A DNA stretch of 64,000 nucleotides from Desulfobacteraceae bacterium (lineage in GTDB: Bacteria; Desulfobacterota; Desulfobacteria; Desulfobacterales; Desulfococcaceae). The translations under genes were made by a program, and so were the position numbers. This document shows, one piece after another, positions 1 through 8,858 of this stretch. Position 1 is the stretch's first letter. Each line of letters begins with the position of its first letter. The stretch spans positions 1 to 64,000 of the forward strand of contig JAABRU010000010.1 in assembly GCA_011390755.1 (NCBI GenBank). Direction: 5' to 3'. The notes below the pieces were generated by a model. That model had not been told where the DNA came from. It was given only the letters and a program-made list of their open reading frames with translations, and did not search any database.

Positions 1-17
1 TCGGAAATAAGGTTTTC

Positions 18-84
18 ACCGCAAAGACGCAGGGGACGCAGGGAAAAAACCTTTGCATCTCTGCGTCCCCTGCGTCTTTGCGGT
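18..84. repeat. Perfect 24-bp inverted repeat (hairpin)
   Basis: Two perfectly complementary 24-bp arms (18-41 and 61-84) are separated by a 19-nt loop. The arms carry a short internal repetition of GCAGGGGACGCAG type. No gene lies in 1-187; the rest holds nothing recognisable except a fragment near 178-206 resembling the end of repeat family D. The hairpin lies beyond the 3' end of the minus-strand cbiR gene and could act as a terminator or be a mobile palindromic repeat. Confidence 0.8.
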
Positions 85-187
85 AAATTTTTCTGTCATT
101 TTTTTATTTCCGGCAAAGTCTGCTGTAACACGGTTTTGAAAACCGTGCGTGCCGCAGAATGCGGTTCACCCGTTTTTACCCATCAGT

Positions 188-988
188 TTAACTTTGACAG
201 AGCACTATTCGGTTTTCAAAAAAATCCAGAGAAGACAGCAGATGCGGATAGGAAAAGACTTCTATGGAAACAACACCCTGATATTCCCGGAGAATGGCAG
301 ATGCCGTGTCCGCATCCTTTTTTTTCAGGCAATCCAGCCCCAGATGATCTTTGTTTCCCCTTACCCCGTGCAGGTGAATCAGGGGAATGCGCCGCGCATA
401 TTTTTCCCATATTTTTTTTGCATCCAGTCCGTAAAGAAAGAGATGCCCCATATCCATACATACGGAAAGATCAAACTCCTGTATCAGAGGGTCTGCGTAT
501 TCAATGGGGTAATCCAGCGTTTCCACTGCCAGTAAAGGGCCGGGAATTCCCGCATCACGCAGCGCTGCCAGAGAAAGGGCACTTCTTTTCTGCCAGCGCA
601 GAAGAGAATCATCCGCAGTCCAATCCAGATGCAGGGCAAATGCGGACGGGGAAAGGGGGCGTGTTTTTTCGGCAAAGAGCCGGATGCTTTCCACTGCATT
701 TTCCCGTTTTTGCGAATCGGAATCTGCCAGGGACACATCGGTGGGAAGGTGGACATTATATGTGAGAGAATATTCTTCCCCTGCCTTTTGCAGACCGGAG
801 ATCAGTTCCGCTGCGGGCAGACTGCCGGGCCCGCGGCTTTCAAACATCAGGATTTCAATTTCATCCATGCAGGGGGCCAGCATCCGCACATTGGGCAGAT
901 AATTATCCGGATAAATGAAGGATGTGGTTCCGATGCGGAAGGGAAAGCAGTTTTTGAAGGATCGGGGAAGAGCGGGATATTTTTTCAT
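188..988 (-). CDS. cbiR: CbiR-like cobamide-remodelling phosphodiesterase (TIM barrel)
   Basis: Predicted cytoplasmic xylose-isomerase-like TIM-barrel protein. CbiR enzymes hydrolyse the phosphoester in the nucleotide loop of cobamides so that the lower ligand can be replaced. The N-terminal part FRIGTTSFIYPDNYLPNVR, the stretch DEIEILMFES, and metal-ligand-type segments (VHLPTD, ALHLDW, AVETLDYP, CMDMGHLFLYG, IHLHG) match my recollection of this family. The start is placed at the ATG whose product begins MKKYPALP; upstream in-frame ATGs exist (up to 1063) and no clear Shine-Dalgarno decides. The last codons lie in a fragment of repeat family D, so the C-terminus may be repeat-derived. A generic sugar-phosphate isomerase is the alternative. 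Confidence 0.75.
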   Translation of the reverse strand: MKKYPALPRSFKNCFPFRIGTTSFIYPDNYLPNVRMLAPCMDEIEILMFESRGPGSLPAAELISGLQKAGEEYSLTYNVHLPTDVSLADSDSQKRENAVESIRLFAEKTRPLSPSAFALHLDWTADDSLLRWQKRSALSLAALRDAGIPGPLLAVETLDYPIEYADPLIQEFDLSVCMDMGHLFLYGLDAKKIWEKYARRIPLIHLHGVRGNKDHLGLDCLKKKDADTASAILREYQGVVSIEVFSYPHLLSSLDFFENRIVLCQS

Positions 989-1051
989 GGAAGTACACAT
1001 GGTATCCGTTTTTGATGAATCGGCAGAAAGTCCGGAACTCCATTTCTGCCT

Positions 1052-1071
1052 CATTCCGGCCAAAGCCGGAA
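1052..1071. repeat. Short palindrome (ATTCCGGCC family)
   Basis: A 20-bp near-perfect palindrome, ATTCCGGCCAAAGCCGGAAT. The same motif recurs as a split inverted repeat near 28183-28249 between livH and livM. No function is assigned. Confidence 0.6.
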
Positions 1072-1127
1072 TTTTTAATTTTCAGCCGGTTTCCGGCATA
1101 CGGCTTTCGCCAGGCTGACGGATTTTC

Positions 1128-1266
1128 AGCAGATCGAAAAATTTTCCGAAGGAGTGCAGAAACTGTATTTTTGCATGAACCGTGAGCTGCTGCCGTGCAA
1201 AAATACAGTTTTTGCACTCCGGGGCAGTCATGAAAGCGCATCCGGGGAAAAGTTTCCGATTTGCTG
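1128..1266. repeat. Repeat family A, copy 1 (nested palindrome)
   Basis: Palindromic element. The inner arms are 1151-1175 and 1196-1220 (GGAGTGCAGAAACTG against its complement) and the outer arms are CAGCAGATCG-like. The arms are conserved and the loop differs between copies. Other copies: 16996-17138, 31281-31423 and four in 57717-58605. Probably a non-autonomous mobile palindrome. It fills the space upstream of cbiR. Confidence 0.85.
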
Positions 1267-1343
1267 ATGTTTGATTTTTACGGGTTTATTCCTTTTGATT
1301 CAGTGTGTTAGGCAATTCCCGAATATGAATGTACCGAATCTGA

Positions 1344-1470
1344 AGGAGTCACAGACGGAAAGACTTCGGCGGGCTCGGTCGGGTCGTCTGTGAGCGGACT
1401 GTCATCCGCCGGACACTGCCGGACTTTCAGTTCGGCACTCCTTTGGTATCATCTTTTCCGGAAATCACCT
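1344..1470. repeat. Repeat family B, copy 1
   Basis: Palindrome bounded by AGGAGTCACAGACGG and its imperfect complement ending ACTCCT, followed by an extended arm reading CTTTGGTATCATCTTTTCCG. Single arms recur near 8794, 16815, 27645 and 31831, and a second full copy is at 8515-8589. The arm forms the last codons of the minus-strand ORF at 1427-1624. Confidence 0.75.
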
Positions 1471-1624
1471 TATTTTCCGGATATTCCTGAAAAGGCGTTT
1501 TTTTCTTATCTGCCACCTGGCAGGCATTCCGCATTCAGGTGGAAATACCCATTTTGGGCAGAATATATGCCTGCAGCAGAAACCATACGCCCACAAATCC
1601 CAAGAGAATCAGCAGTTCTTTCAT
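1427..1624 (-). CDS. Candidate small membrane selenoprotein (in-frame UGA at 1535-1537)
   Basis: The ATG overlaps the mobB stop (TAATG) and follows a G-rich Shine-Dalgarno, so translation is probably coupled. The first 29 codons give a hydrophobic segment (LLILLGFVGVWFLLQAYILP) followed by KMGIST, then TGA. Translation continues in frame as MRNACQVADKKK and further to a second TGA at 1427-1429. If the first UGA is selenocysteine, the product is 65 residues with Sec at position 30 in a U-x4-C arrangement, just after a membrane helix. Downstream of that UGA a 5-bp stem with an AGGU tetraloop sits at SECIS distance. The last ~14 codons are repeat-derived. The alternative is a 29-residue peptide ending at the first TGA. 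Confidence 0.6.
1510..1523 (-). promoter_or_regulatory. Candidate bacterial SECIS hairpin
   Basis: On the minus strand CTGCC-AGGT-GGCAG forms a perfect 5-bp stem with a GGU-containing tetraloop. The loop begins 16 nt after the in-frame UGA (1535-1537), within the spacing known for bacterial SECIS elements such as E. coli fdhF. Function is inferred from structure and position only. Confidence 0.5.
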
Positions 1625-2130
1625 TATTCCCCCTTTGTAGTTAAAATGTAATTTTTCTCAATAAAATCAGAAATTTCATAAATATCTTCCAGGCCGAATA
1701 CCGGCATATCCGCGTCAATATCCGCATCTGTTACCAGCGCGGCAAAAGCGGAATACTGTTTCTCCCGGTACAGAGGGCTTTTTCCGCTGTCTTTGCGGAA
1801 AATTTCGATTTTGGGGCAGTCTGCATTTTTGTATCCTTCGCAGATAAGCAGATCCCTGTCCTGAAAATAAATTTTCAGTTTTTCCGGATCATCACCGTCT
1901 GTATCTTTCTGCATAAAAATCTGCCGGGAGGATGCCAGAATCACGGTATCGGCACCGGCCTGTTTATGCAGGGCACTGTCTTTTCCCTCCCGGTCACCTT
2001 CGACAGGATGATGCGTATGTTTGACAGTACCGATGCTGTACCCGCGTTTTTTCAGTTCCGATATCAGTTTTACCAGCAGAGTGGTTTTGCCGGAACCGGA
2101 TTTCCCCACAACAGCAATGATTTGCAGCAT
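1624..2130 (-). CDS. mobB: Molybdopterin-guanine dinucleotide biosynthesis protein B
   Basis: A 168-residue P-loop GTPase. The Walker A GKSGSGKT lies at residues 9-16, followed by TVKHTHHPVEGDREGKDS and a LLICEGYK motif, all typical of MobB. MobB assists MobA in attaching GMP to molybdopterin to make the MGD cofactor of formate dehydrogenases and related enzymes. The length is normal for the family and ATG is the only sensible start. It overlaps the downstream small ORF by one base, and lolC/E lies 121 nt upstream on the same strand. Confidence 0.9.
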   Translation of the reverse strand: MLQIIAVVGKSGSGKTTLLVKLISELKKRGYSIGTVKHTHHPVEGDREGKDSALHKQAGADTVILASSRQIFMQKDTDGDDPEKLKIYFQDRDLLICEGYKNADCPKIEIFRKDSGKSPLYREKQYSAFAALVTDADIDADMPVFGLEDIYEISDFIEKNYILTTKGE

Positions 2131-2251
2131 TCATTCACCTGTATACTGTTTTCAATGAAAGCAAAAGTAAGTTTTCGTGCCGGACTTGTCAAGGCAAAAG
2201 GAAGATGTATCCGCGTGAACCCGGAGCGGATTTCTGCATTTTCCGGCCTTT

Positions 2252-3469
2252 TTATCCGTAGCGGAGCGTATCCGCGGGATTCATGCGGGCCGCTTTTTGG
2301 GCCGGATACATGGTTGCCAGAAAGCAGATCAGCAGGGTCCCGGCCACAATCAGCAGCACATCCCCTGTCTGCAGACTTACGGGCAGATGGGGGAAAAGGT
2401 AGACTTTGGTGGACAGTTTGATAAATTTGTATTTTTTTAACAGAAAACAGACAAGGGCACCGCCCGTGACACCGAAAAATGTACCGCCTGCCCCGATAAG
2501 CATCCCCTTAAAAACAAAGATTCTGCGGATGCCCGCATCTGTGGCCCCCATTGCTTTTAATATGGCAATATCCCTTGTTTTTTCCATTACCATCATGATC
2601 AGGGAGCTGGCAATATTAAAGGCCGCCACAATGACAATCAGGGTCAGGATAATGAACATGACCACTTTCTGCAGCCGCAGCGCGGAAAAGATATTGCGGT
2701 TCATCTGCATCCAGTCCTGCGCCCAGTAGGGAAAACCCAGCACACTGACAATGGTTTTGGCAATCTCACCGGCTTTGTAAATATCGCTGACCCGCACTTC
2801 AATTCCGGAAAGCGCATCAGGACTGCCCAGTATTTTCCGGGCATCCTCCAAATGAATATAGGCCAGGGACTTGTCAAATTCATACAGACCGGACTGATAC
2901 ATGCCGACAACCCGGAATCTTCTCATGGCCGGTACAAGATTCATTGCACCGCTCCCCGGCAGGGTAAGGGAAATCAGATCCCCTTCCCGGGTTTGCAGCG
3001 AGACCGCCAGTTCTTTGCCCAGAATAATCCCCGGTACGGGAGAATCGGCATCCTGCCGCCCCAGTTTTTTCAAAGAGGCATCCGGCAGGGTCCGGATGAC
3101 CTTACCGGCACTTTCCGGATCAATCCCCCGCAGCACGGCCCCGGTAATATTGGCAGGGGAACGCAGCATGGCCTGGGCGTAAATATAGGGAGACATAGCC
3201 CGGACACCCGGAACATCCCGGATGCGTTTTTCCAGATTTTCATATCCTGTAAATGTGCCTCCGTGCCGGGAAACCAGCACATGGGCCGTTACGCCCAGCA
3301 TCCGTGTCCGGAGTTCGGATTCCGCTCCCGACATTACAGCGATAACGATAATCATCACCATGACCCCCAGGGAAACACCGATGGCAGAAAGAACTGTAAT
3401 CATGGAAATAAAAGTATGTTTCTGCCTGCTGCGAAGGTATCTGCGGCCGATAAAATATTCAAAAGACAT
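2252..3469 (-). CDS. LolC/LolE-type lipoprotein-releasing ABC permease
   Basis: Inner-membrane permease of the Lol system, which extracts outer-membrane lipoproteins from the inner membrane. The N-terminus YFIGRRYLRSRQKHTFIS runs into a transmembrane segment. It is followed by a MacB/PCD-like periplasmic domain (about residues 50-240) and three C-terminal helices with the conserved DIAILKAMGATDAGIRRIFV coupling segment. About 405 residues, normal length. The start MSFEYF is chosen because AGGAAAG immediately precedes it; another ATG lies 15 nt upstream. No LolD ATPase is adjacent in the window. LolC and LolE cannot be told apart here. Confidence 0.88.
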   Translation of the reverse strand: MSFEYFIGRRYLRSRQKHTFISMITVLSAIGVSLGVMVMIIVIAVMSGAESELRTRMLGVTAHVLVSRHGGTFTGYENLEKRIRDVPGVRAMSPYIYAQAMLRSPANITGAVLRGIDPESAGKVIRTLPDASLKKLGRQDADSPVPGIILGKELAVSLQTREGDLISLTLPGSGAMNLVPAMRRFRVVGMYQSGLYEFDKSLAYIHLEDARKILGSPDALSGIEVRVSDIYKAGEIAKTIVSVLGFPYWAQDWMQMNRNIFSALRLQKVVMFIILTLIVIVAAFNIASSLIMMVMEKTRDIAILKAMGATDAGIRRIFVFKGMLIGAGGTFFGVTGGALVCFLLKKYKFIKLSTKVYLFPHLPVSLQTGDVLLIVAGTLLICFLATMYPAQKAARMNPADTLRYG

Positions 3470-3488
3470 CTTTCCTGCTTTCATAAAA

Positions 3489-3710
3489 ATTAACCCAGGT
3501 TGCTACCTATAAACCTAACCTGTTGATTTTTCGTTCCGGTAACGTTTGAGTATCCTGCAACTGCCTGATTTTTGGTTGCTGCCCCGATATACCGATACTT
3601 AAAACATTTCGGGGTATCCGGCAGAGGAAAAATTCATGTACGCAGTACTTTCGGGAAATGCGGTAACCGGAAATCTTTTAAGTAATGGTATAGGCGGCAA
3701 CTTGGGTTAA
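3489..3710. repeat. TIR-bounded element (MITE-like), about 222 bp
   Basis: The 22-bp ends TTAACCCAGGTTGCTACCTA.. and ..TAGGCGGCAACTTGGGTTAA are inverted with about 20 of 22 matches. AAAAT flanks both sides and may be a target duplication, though the region is AT-rich. No coding capacity. The remainder of the 3485-4196 gap (3711-4196) shows nothing recognisable and presumably holds the promoter of the kinase gene. Confidence 0.6.
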
Positions 3711-4196
3711 AAATTATATTTTCTGAGAGTTTACAGCCCGGATTATTCATAAGTACGGACAAGTCCCCGAATTGCAATACTTCCGCTGAAAACTGGGATG
3801 CAAAACCAATTTTCAGCATTCTCCTTATTTCGGACAGTTATCAGAATTTATGAATCATGCAGAATAGAACAATTCCGATTCCGGGTAAAGCAGAAAATTT
3901 TTTCGGCAGAAATGCAGCAGAATATCATCATTTTTTTGTTTTTGAGTTGAAATTATTTCTTAAAGTATTTAAACTGAAAAATATTATGATTTGCAAACAA
4001 AGGCATTGTCCCGGGCGGACTGTCAAATATATTTCATTATATATTTTCAGCCCTGGCGGAAAAGGGCAGGATGCCGTTTTTACTTTACGGTGTAAAGAAA
4101 CTTTGCTGACAGTCCTCCGGGGATGCCAAAGGGCGCTACCCAAACAATTATCTGCAGGTATATATAATCACAGGCCATGAAGAGAGGATAATTCCC

Positions 4197-6530
4197 ATGA
4201 TAGCCAAATGTGAGAAATGCCGTACGGCTTTTAATATCAAGGATCAGTTGATAAAAGACAGCGGCACCAAATTCAGGTGCTCCAACTGCCATCATGTTTT
4301 CACGGTGTATCCGCCTTCGGCCCCGCCGGAACCGGAAATGCCTCGGGCAGCTATAAAAACAGAAATCAGAGAAGAACCTCCCAAAGAATCCCTCCCCCGG
4401 CTTTCTGAAAATGATACCATGACCATGGTGGATTTTTCCGAAGAGGTTTTTGAAAAAAGGGACGAAGCCCAAAGCCGCTATATTGAGGTGGGCAATATCG
4501 GCGAAGGCGGAATGGGAGAGGTAAAGCTGGCCAAAGACACCCAGCTGCTGCGCAAAGTGGCACTCAAAAGTCTGAAAAAAGATGCAACCTCGGCTGCCAC
4601 CCTGAGTTATTTTTTCCGGGAAGCCCAGATTACGGCCCAGCTGGATCATCCCAATATTGTCCCGCTGTACACAGTCAAAGAACCGGCCCCCAATGAACCC
4701 GCTGTGTCCTTTGTCATGAAATATATCAAAGGGCAGACCCTTACGGACATTATCACCAAAGCCCGGAACACATATAAAGAAAATCCCAAAGCGCAGCTGC
4801 CGGAGGAACTGAATCTGAATTCCCGGCTGGGATATTTTCTCAAGGCATGTGAAGGGGTGATTTACGCACACCGGAAAGAGGTGATTCACCGGGATCTGAA
4901 ACCTTCCAATATTATGGTCGGTGATTACGGAGAAGTTTATGTGATGGACTGGGGCATTGCCAAAATGATCAAAGAAATTCCGGAAACCCTTTACGGTATT
5001 CAGAAAGTGGCGGCCAAAAAAACGGATATGTATCTGGGCGGCACGGAAGTGGGCAGTGTGGTCGGCACACCCGGTTATATTTCTCCCGAACAGGTCAAAG
5101 GTCAGCCCGATGTGGGCGCGGCCAGTGACCAGTTTTCCCTGGGCGTGATTCTGTATGAGCTGGTCACACTGAAACCGGCACGTCCCGGAGATATGGCCAA
5201 AAAACTGGAATGGGCCAATGAGGGAACTCTTAACCGGATGGTTCATCTGCTGCCGGAGAAAAAAATTGCCCCGGAACTCAAAGCCATTATCAAAAAAGCG
5301 ACCGAACCGGATCCCAACCGGCGTTATCTGAGCACAGGCATACTGGCAGAAGATGTCCGCCGATTTCTCCGGGGGGATGAAGTGACCGTTATGCCGGACA
5401 ATCTGCCCCGGCGCATGTGGCGACTGATTAACAAGCACCGGCATATCACAGCCATTCTGGTGCTTTCTTTTCTGCTGGTTTCTTCCGCTGTCACCACATT
5501 CACCCTGATACGGGAAAAAAGTGCCATGAAAAAAGCCCGGATACGGGAAAAGAAACTGACACATCTGCTGACAAAGGTGGCCACCCAGGCCCATTACATA
5601 GACAGCCGTTTTATCCGGCTGGAGGGACTGCTGGTGAATCTGGCCAATAATGCCATGTATATGATCCAGTATTCCCAGGAGGGCGGTGAGCGTTTTTACT
5701 GGATTTCCGATTTCAAAGATCCGGACAAAGCCCCGCGGGATTATACCGAATCTTCTCTCTACCGGCGCAAAGTCAGTATTGATTATCCGGTGGTGAAGGC
5801 GGCTCCGGGAGTAAACCGGGAAGATGTGGTTCCCATGATGCAGCGGCTGGCCCCGCTCCGCCATCATTTCAAAAAAGTGCTGCTGGACAGCCGCAACAAT
5901 TACAGTCCCATTACAGACGAAGAGGCCCGGCGGCTGCTTACCATTCACGGCCTGCCCATCAGCTGGGCTTATCTCGGGCTGGAGGCCGGTGTCATGTATT
6001 CCTATCCCGGCAAAGCAACCTACGGCGATGATTATGATCCCAGAAAACGTCCCTGGTACAGTCTGGGGGCACGCAAAAGAGCCGTGTACTGGGGAAATCC
6101 CTATATTGACATTAACGGTCTCGGCATGGTGCTGCCCTGTGCCACATCCCTGTATGACAAAGAAGGCAATTTCTACGGAGTGGCCGGTATGGATGTGACT
6201 TACAGCAATATTATCCAGGACAGCCTGACCCGAAGCGGTTCTGTGGGAGTGGTGGAAAGTTTTCTTTTGGATGACCAGGCCCGCATTGTGGTCAGTTCCA
6301 GTCAGCTGGGACTGGCCATGGAGACCATCCCCACGGATTCCGCCTTACAGCTGGTGCAGTTTCCCGTAGCGGAAGTGGTGGCAAAAATCCGGCGGAAAGA
6401 ATCGGGCTTTGTGGAAGTAATACGGGATAATGAACTCCGGATCATTTTTTTCCATGAAATTCCCTCCCTGCACTGGTATTATCTGGAAGACGTGAAAAAA
6501 GCGGCCATTCTGGGAACGGCTGAGGAATAA
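4197..6530 (+). CDS. Membrane Ser/Thr protein kinase with zinc ribbon and Cache sensor
   Basis: 777 residues. The N-terminus (1-40) is an MJ0042-type zinc ribbon with CEKC and CSNC pairs. The kinase domain spans about 95-390: glycine loop GEGGMGEV, VALKSL lysine, HRDLKPSN (His231), a DWG variant of the DFG motif, and GTPGYISPEQ. One transmembrane helix is near 416-438, followed by an extracytoplasmic double-Cache-like region with the RPWYSLGA and VAGMDVTYS segments typical of ligand-sensing Cache domains. It probably phosphorylates cytoplasmic proteins in response to an external small molecule. A long antisense ORF overlaps it and is regarded as a shadow. Confidence 0.92.
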   Translation: MIAKCEKCRTAFNIKDQLIKDSGTKFRCSNCHHVFTVYPPSAPPEPEMPRAAIKTEIREEPPKESLPRLSENDTMTMVDFSEEVFEKRDEAQSRYIEVGNIGEGGMGEVKLAKDTQLLRKVALKSLKKDATSAATLSYFFREAQITAQLDHPNIVPLYTVKEPAPNEPAVSFVMKYIKGQTLTDIITKARNTYKENPKAQLPEELNLNSRLGYFLKACEGVIYAHRKEVIHRDLKPSNIMVGDYGEVYVMDWGIAKMIKEIPETLYGIQKVAAKKTDMYLGGTEVGSVVGTPGYISPEQVKGQPDVGAASDQFSLGVILYELVTLKPARPGDMAKKLEWANEGTLNRMVHLLPEKKIAPELKAIIKKATEPDPNRRYLSTGILAEDVRRFLRGDEVTVMPDNLPRRMWRLINKHRHITAILVLSFLLVSSAVTTFTLIREKSAMKKARIREKKLTHLLTKVATQAHYIDSRFIRLEGLLVNLANNAMYMIQYSQEGGERFYWISDFKDPDKAPRDYTESSLYRRKVSIDYPVVKAAPGVNREDVVPMMQRLAPLRHHFKKVLLDSRNNYSPITDEEARRLLTIHGLPISWAYLGLEAGVMYSYPGKATYGDDYDPRKRPWYSLGARKRAVYWGNPYIDINGLGMVLPCATSLYDKEGNFYGVAGMDVTYSNIIQDSLTRSGSVGVVESFLLDDQARIVVSSSQLGLAMETIPTDSALQLVQFPVAEVVAKIRRKESGFVEVIRDNELRIIFFHEIPSLHWYYLEDVKKAAILGTAEE

Positions 6531-6660
6531 GACGCTGTCTTATGAACATCCGTAAATTATATATAGTTTACTTTGCAAAAAGCGGAATACCTGCTGAATT
6601 ATACAAGCGAATCCGGCAAAGGCGGAGACAAAAGCAAGCGGATTCCCGGCCGGAAAAAGA

Positions 6661-7227
6661 TTGAAAAATATGCCGGAAAAGAAAATGGGAAGTAAAAAAG
6701 AACGGATATATTTTAATGCAGAGCAGTTGCGGGAAGTGGAAGAGGCCGTTTCCATGTCTGAGGAACTGGTTTCCGATGCCTACAAAATGTCGGCCTCGCA
6801 GTGGCTGCGTTCCCGCTATGATGTAAAAACCCTGGCGGATCTGCAGGAAAATGAAATTGCTTCGGGCCGCCTGGCCCAGGTAATCCGCTATGAAATAAAG
6901 CGGAAAGATATTTCTCTTGGCTCCGCTTCCAGTGATTTTTATAAAATATGCCTGCAGGATCATGCCATACTTGCCCGACTGCGGCAGAACCCGGAACTGA
7001 AACTTTTTCCTTTCAGTCTCTACATTGTCACCCATGAACTCATCCATATTGTGCGTTTCTGCAAATTCCTCCAGCATTTCGATGCCTCGCCCGAAGAAAA
7101 GAAAGCCGAAGAAATCCGTGTGGATGAAAAAAGCTGTGAGATTATGGAAAATGTGCGTCTGCCGGGAATCGGAGATGTGCTGCACTTCTTCCGCCAAACC
7201 CGGGAACCGGTGGATGAACTGCGTTAA
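6661..7227 (+). CDS. Conserved hypothetical protein with HExxH motif
   Basis: 188 residues, soluble, no signal peptide. It contains THELIHIVRF (HExxH) at about residue 125, followed by acidic residues (EEIRVDEKSCEIME) that could supply a third metal ligand, suggesting a zinc-dependent hydrolase or a degenerate one. The start is uncertain: TTG at 6661 has GGAAAAAGA upstream, and ATGs at 6670 and 6685 are possible. It lies 130 nt downstream of the kinase on the same strand and could be co-transcribed. Enzyme activity is inference. Confidence 0.75.
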   Translation: MKNMPEKKMGSKKERIYFNAEQLREVEEAVSMSEELVSDAYKMSASQWLRSRYDVKTLADLQENEIASGRLAQVIRYEIKRKDISLGSASSDFYKICLQDHAILARLRQNPELKLFPFSLYIVTHELIHIVRFCKFLQHFDASPEEKKAEEIRVDEKSCEIMENVRLPGIGDVLHFFRQTREPVDELR

Positions 7228-7464
7228 AATGCTGTGCGGAACCGGCAGAATACCGGCTCCGCAGGTTTGATAAAGCGGGAATATTATTCTCCGTTTCAAT
7301 ACTGCCGGGCCAAAGCCCTGAAAGAAAGGGGGCAGTTACACCCGGCACCGGAATAAACCGGACCGCTGAATTTCAGACTCCGTTTTCCCTATGCTGAAAT
7401 CTGCCGGTGATACGGAATCATTTCAGTCTGTCTCCGAAATTCGGAACTTTTCAGAAAGCGCAGT

Positions 7465-8229
7465 TTATGCCGGTGGGCAGTATACACTCACATCAGTATA
7501 TGCCCTGCCTGAACCTTTTGTCCACCTGCCGTTCCCCCTGAAAAGCTGTTCTCCGTTTTCATCCGCGCTTCCTTTTTCCCCGGGAGAACTGAGGATGGTT
7601 TCAAGTTCTTCATCCGTAATATACTGTGCATCATAGCTTTCACCTGCCAGTCCGAGGCGGAAAACAAAGGCCCTGAGATGATTTCGGGAACCTTTGCTCA
7701 GATTTTGAAAAACCATCTGTATATCTGCATTATCCGCCAGGGCAAGCCTTTCATCCAGATCATAAATATCAAGATCTTCAATCGTTGCGCCCACGTTCAG
7801 GGCATCTGCGAGAGAAATTTTTCCTTTTTCAAGCAGGCTGTTATATAAAATCTGAAGTTCCGCATCCGCAAAAAGACCTCTTTCTTCAAGAGCGGGGACC
7901 TCCAGACTGTATTTACGCATCAGATTTTCTACGGCATCCATATGACGCTGTTCACTCCGGGCGATATTCTCAAATATCCGATCATTCCACTCTTCATAAA
8001 GAGCAAGATAGACATCCCTTGCCAGTTTTTCTTCTTCAATCATATAATACATTCCTGCGATTTCTGCATCACTCAGTTCTTCATTGGGGAGTGTGCTGAT
8101 AAGATCTGCTCCCTGCGTGCAGTTTCCCTGACGGTTTCCGCGTCCCGGTCCCTGTGCCGAAACTGCTGCAGTGTTCAGAATAAACGCCATTGCCAATGTT
8201 GCAAAGAAAGCCGGTCTGATGTGTTTCAT
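7465..8229 (-). CDS. Secreted DUF2202 (ferritin-like) protein
   Basis: 254 residues. A signal peptide (MKHIRPAFF... ending VSAQG) leads to a helical domain typical of DUF2202. The motifs EEEKLARDVYLALYEEW and SEQRHMDAV contain the Glu/His residues of a ferritin-like diiron fold. The role is unknown; metal binding or oxidation in the periplasm is likely. Start chosen at ATG 8229 because GGGAGAGATT precedes it; the open frame extends far upstream without signals. The gene is monocistronic, and its upstream region contains repeat family B. Confidence 0.85.
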   Translation of the reverse strand: MKHIRPAFFATLAMAFILNTAAVSAQGPGRGNRQGNCTQGADLISTLPNEELSDAEIAGMYYMIEEEKLARDVYLALYEEWNDRIFENIARSEQRHMDAVENLMRKYSLEVPALEERGLFADAELQILYNSLLEKGKISLADALNVGATIEDLDIYDLDERLALADNADIQMVFQNLSKGSRNHLRAFVFRLGLAGESYDAQYITDEELETILSSPGEKGSADENGEQLFRGNGRWTKGSGRAYTDVSVYCPPA

Positions 8230-8514
8230 GATAATCTCTCCCTCGATTGAATGATAATTTTTTGTTTGCTGTGCATATAAATAAAAGGCCATTTCTTCTG
8301 ATTCTATACAAAAAACGTGCCAAATTATTAATATAATAATTACAGGTGTTTGTATTTCAGATTTGTCTGAAACATTCGACATTGGACGCTTTTGCTTCGA
8401 CAATACTGTCGCTGAATGTTTTTCAGCGCCCTTGTAAAATGTTCTTCCTCCGGCTGCCGAAACCGGAAGACAGTGGTTGAGCACTTAGGTGATTTACTGA
8501 AAAAAATGTAGCGA

Positions 8515-8589
8515 AGGAGTGCCAAACTGAAAGTCCGGCAGTGCCTGACAGACGGCAGTCCGGTTACAGACTTTCCGTTTATGACTCCT
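8515..8589. repeat. Repeat family B, copy 2
   Basis: Bounded by AGGAGTGCCAAACTGAAAG and ACTCCT; the interior resembles copy 1 at 1344-1442. The preceding 25 bp (TAGGTGATTTACTG...) correspond to the arm extension seen in copy 1. The 8230-8640 gap otherwise contains the DUF2202 promoter region and imperfect palindromes. Confidence 0.7.
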
Positions 8590-8647
8590 GCAGAAGCGCT
8601 GCATTCATATTTGGAAATCACCTTATCCTTTGCAATGGGAGGAATTA

Positions 8648-8856
8648 TGGAAAAGGTGACTTATAGATGTATGCAGGTGAATGAATACTTTCTCCGAATT
8701 CATATGTCTGAAAATACTGATTCAGAACATCTGTTTTCGGTATCAGTTCATCTGCATGGCACTATAGGTGATTTCCGGAAAAGATTTTACCAAAGGAGTG
8801 CCGAACTGAAAGTTACCGGAGCGGATTATCAAAAAAACAGATTGGCCCCGCAATAG
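8648..8856 (+). CDS. Small ORF of doubtful status, repeat-fused C-terminus
   Basis: 69 codons starting at an ATG with a strong GGAGGAATT Shine-Dalgarno. The first ~43 residues (MEKVTYRCMQVNEYFLR... to HLHGTIGDF) are unrecognised. From about 8768 the sequence is the family B arm, so the C-terminal residues are repeat-derived. It may be a real small protein truncated by repeat insertion, or chance. Confidence 0.3.
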
Positions 8857-8858
8857 TA

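Noticed and set aside
4080-5948. 622-codon minus-strand ORF
   Set aside because: It is antisense to the well-supported kinase gene, has a Phe/His-rich composition typical of shadow frames and no recognisable domain.
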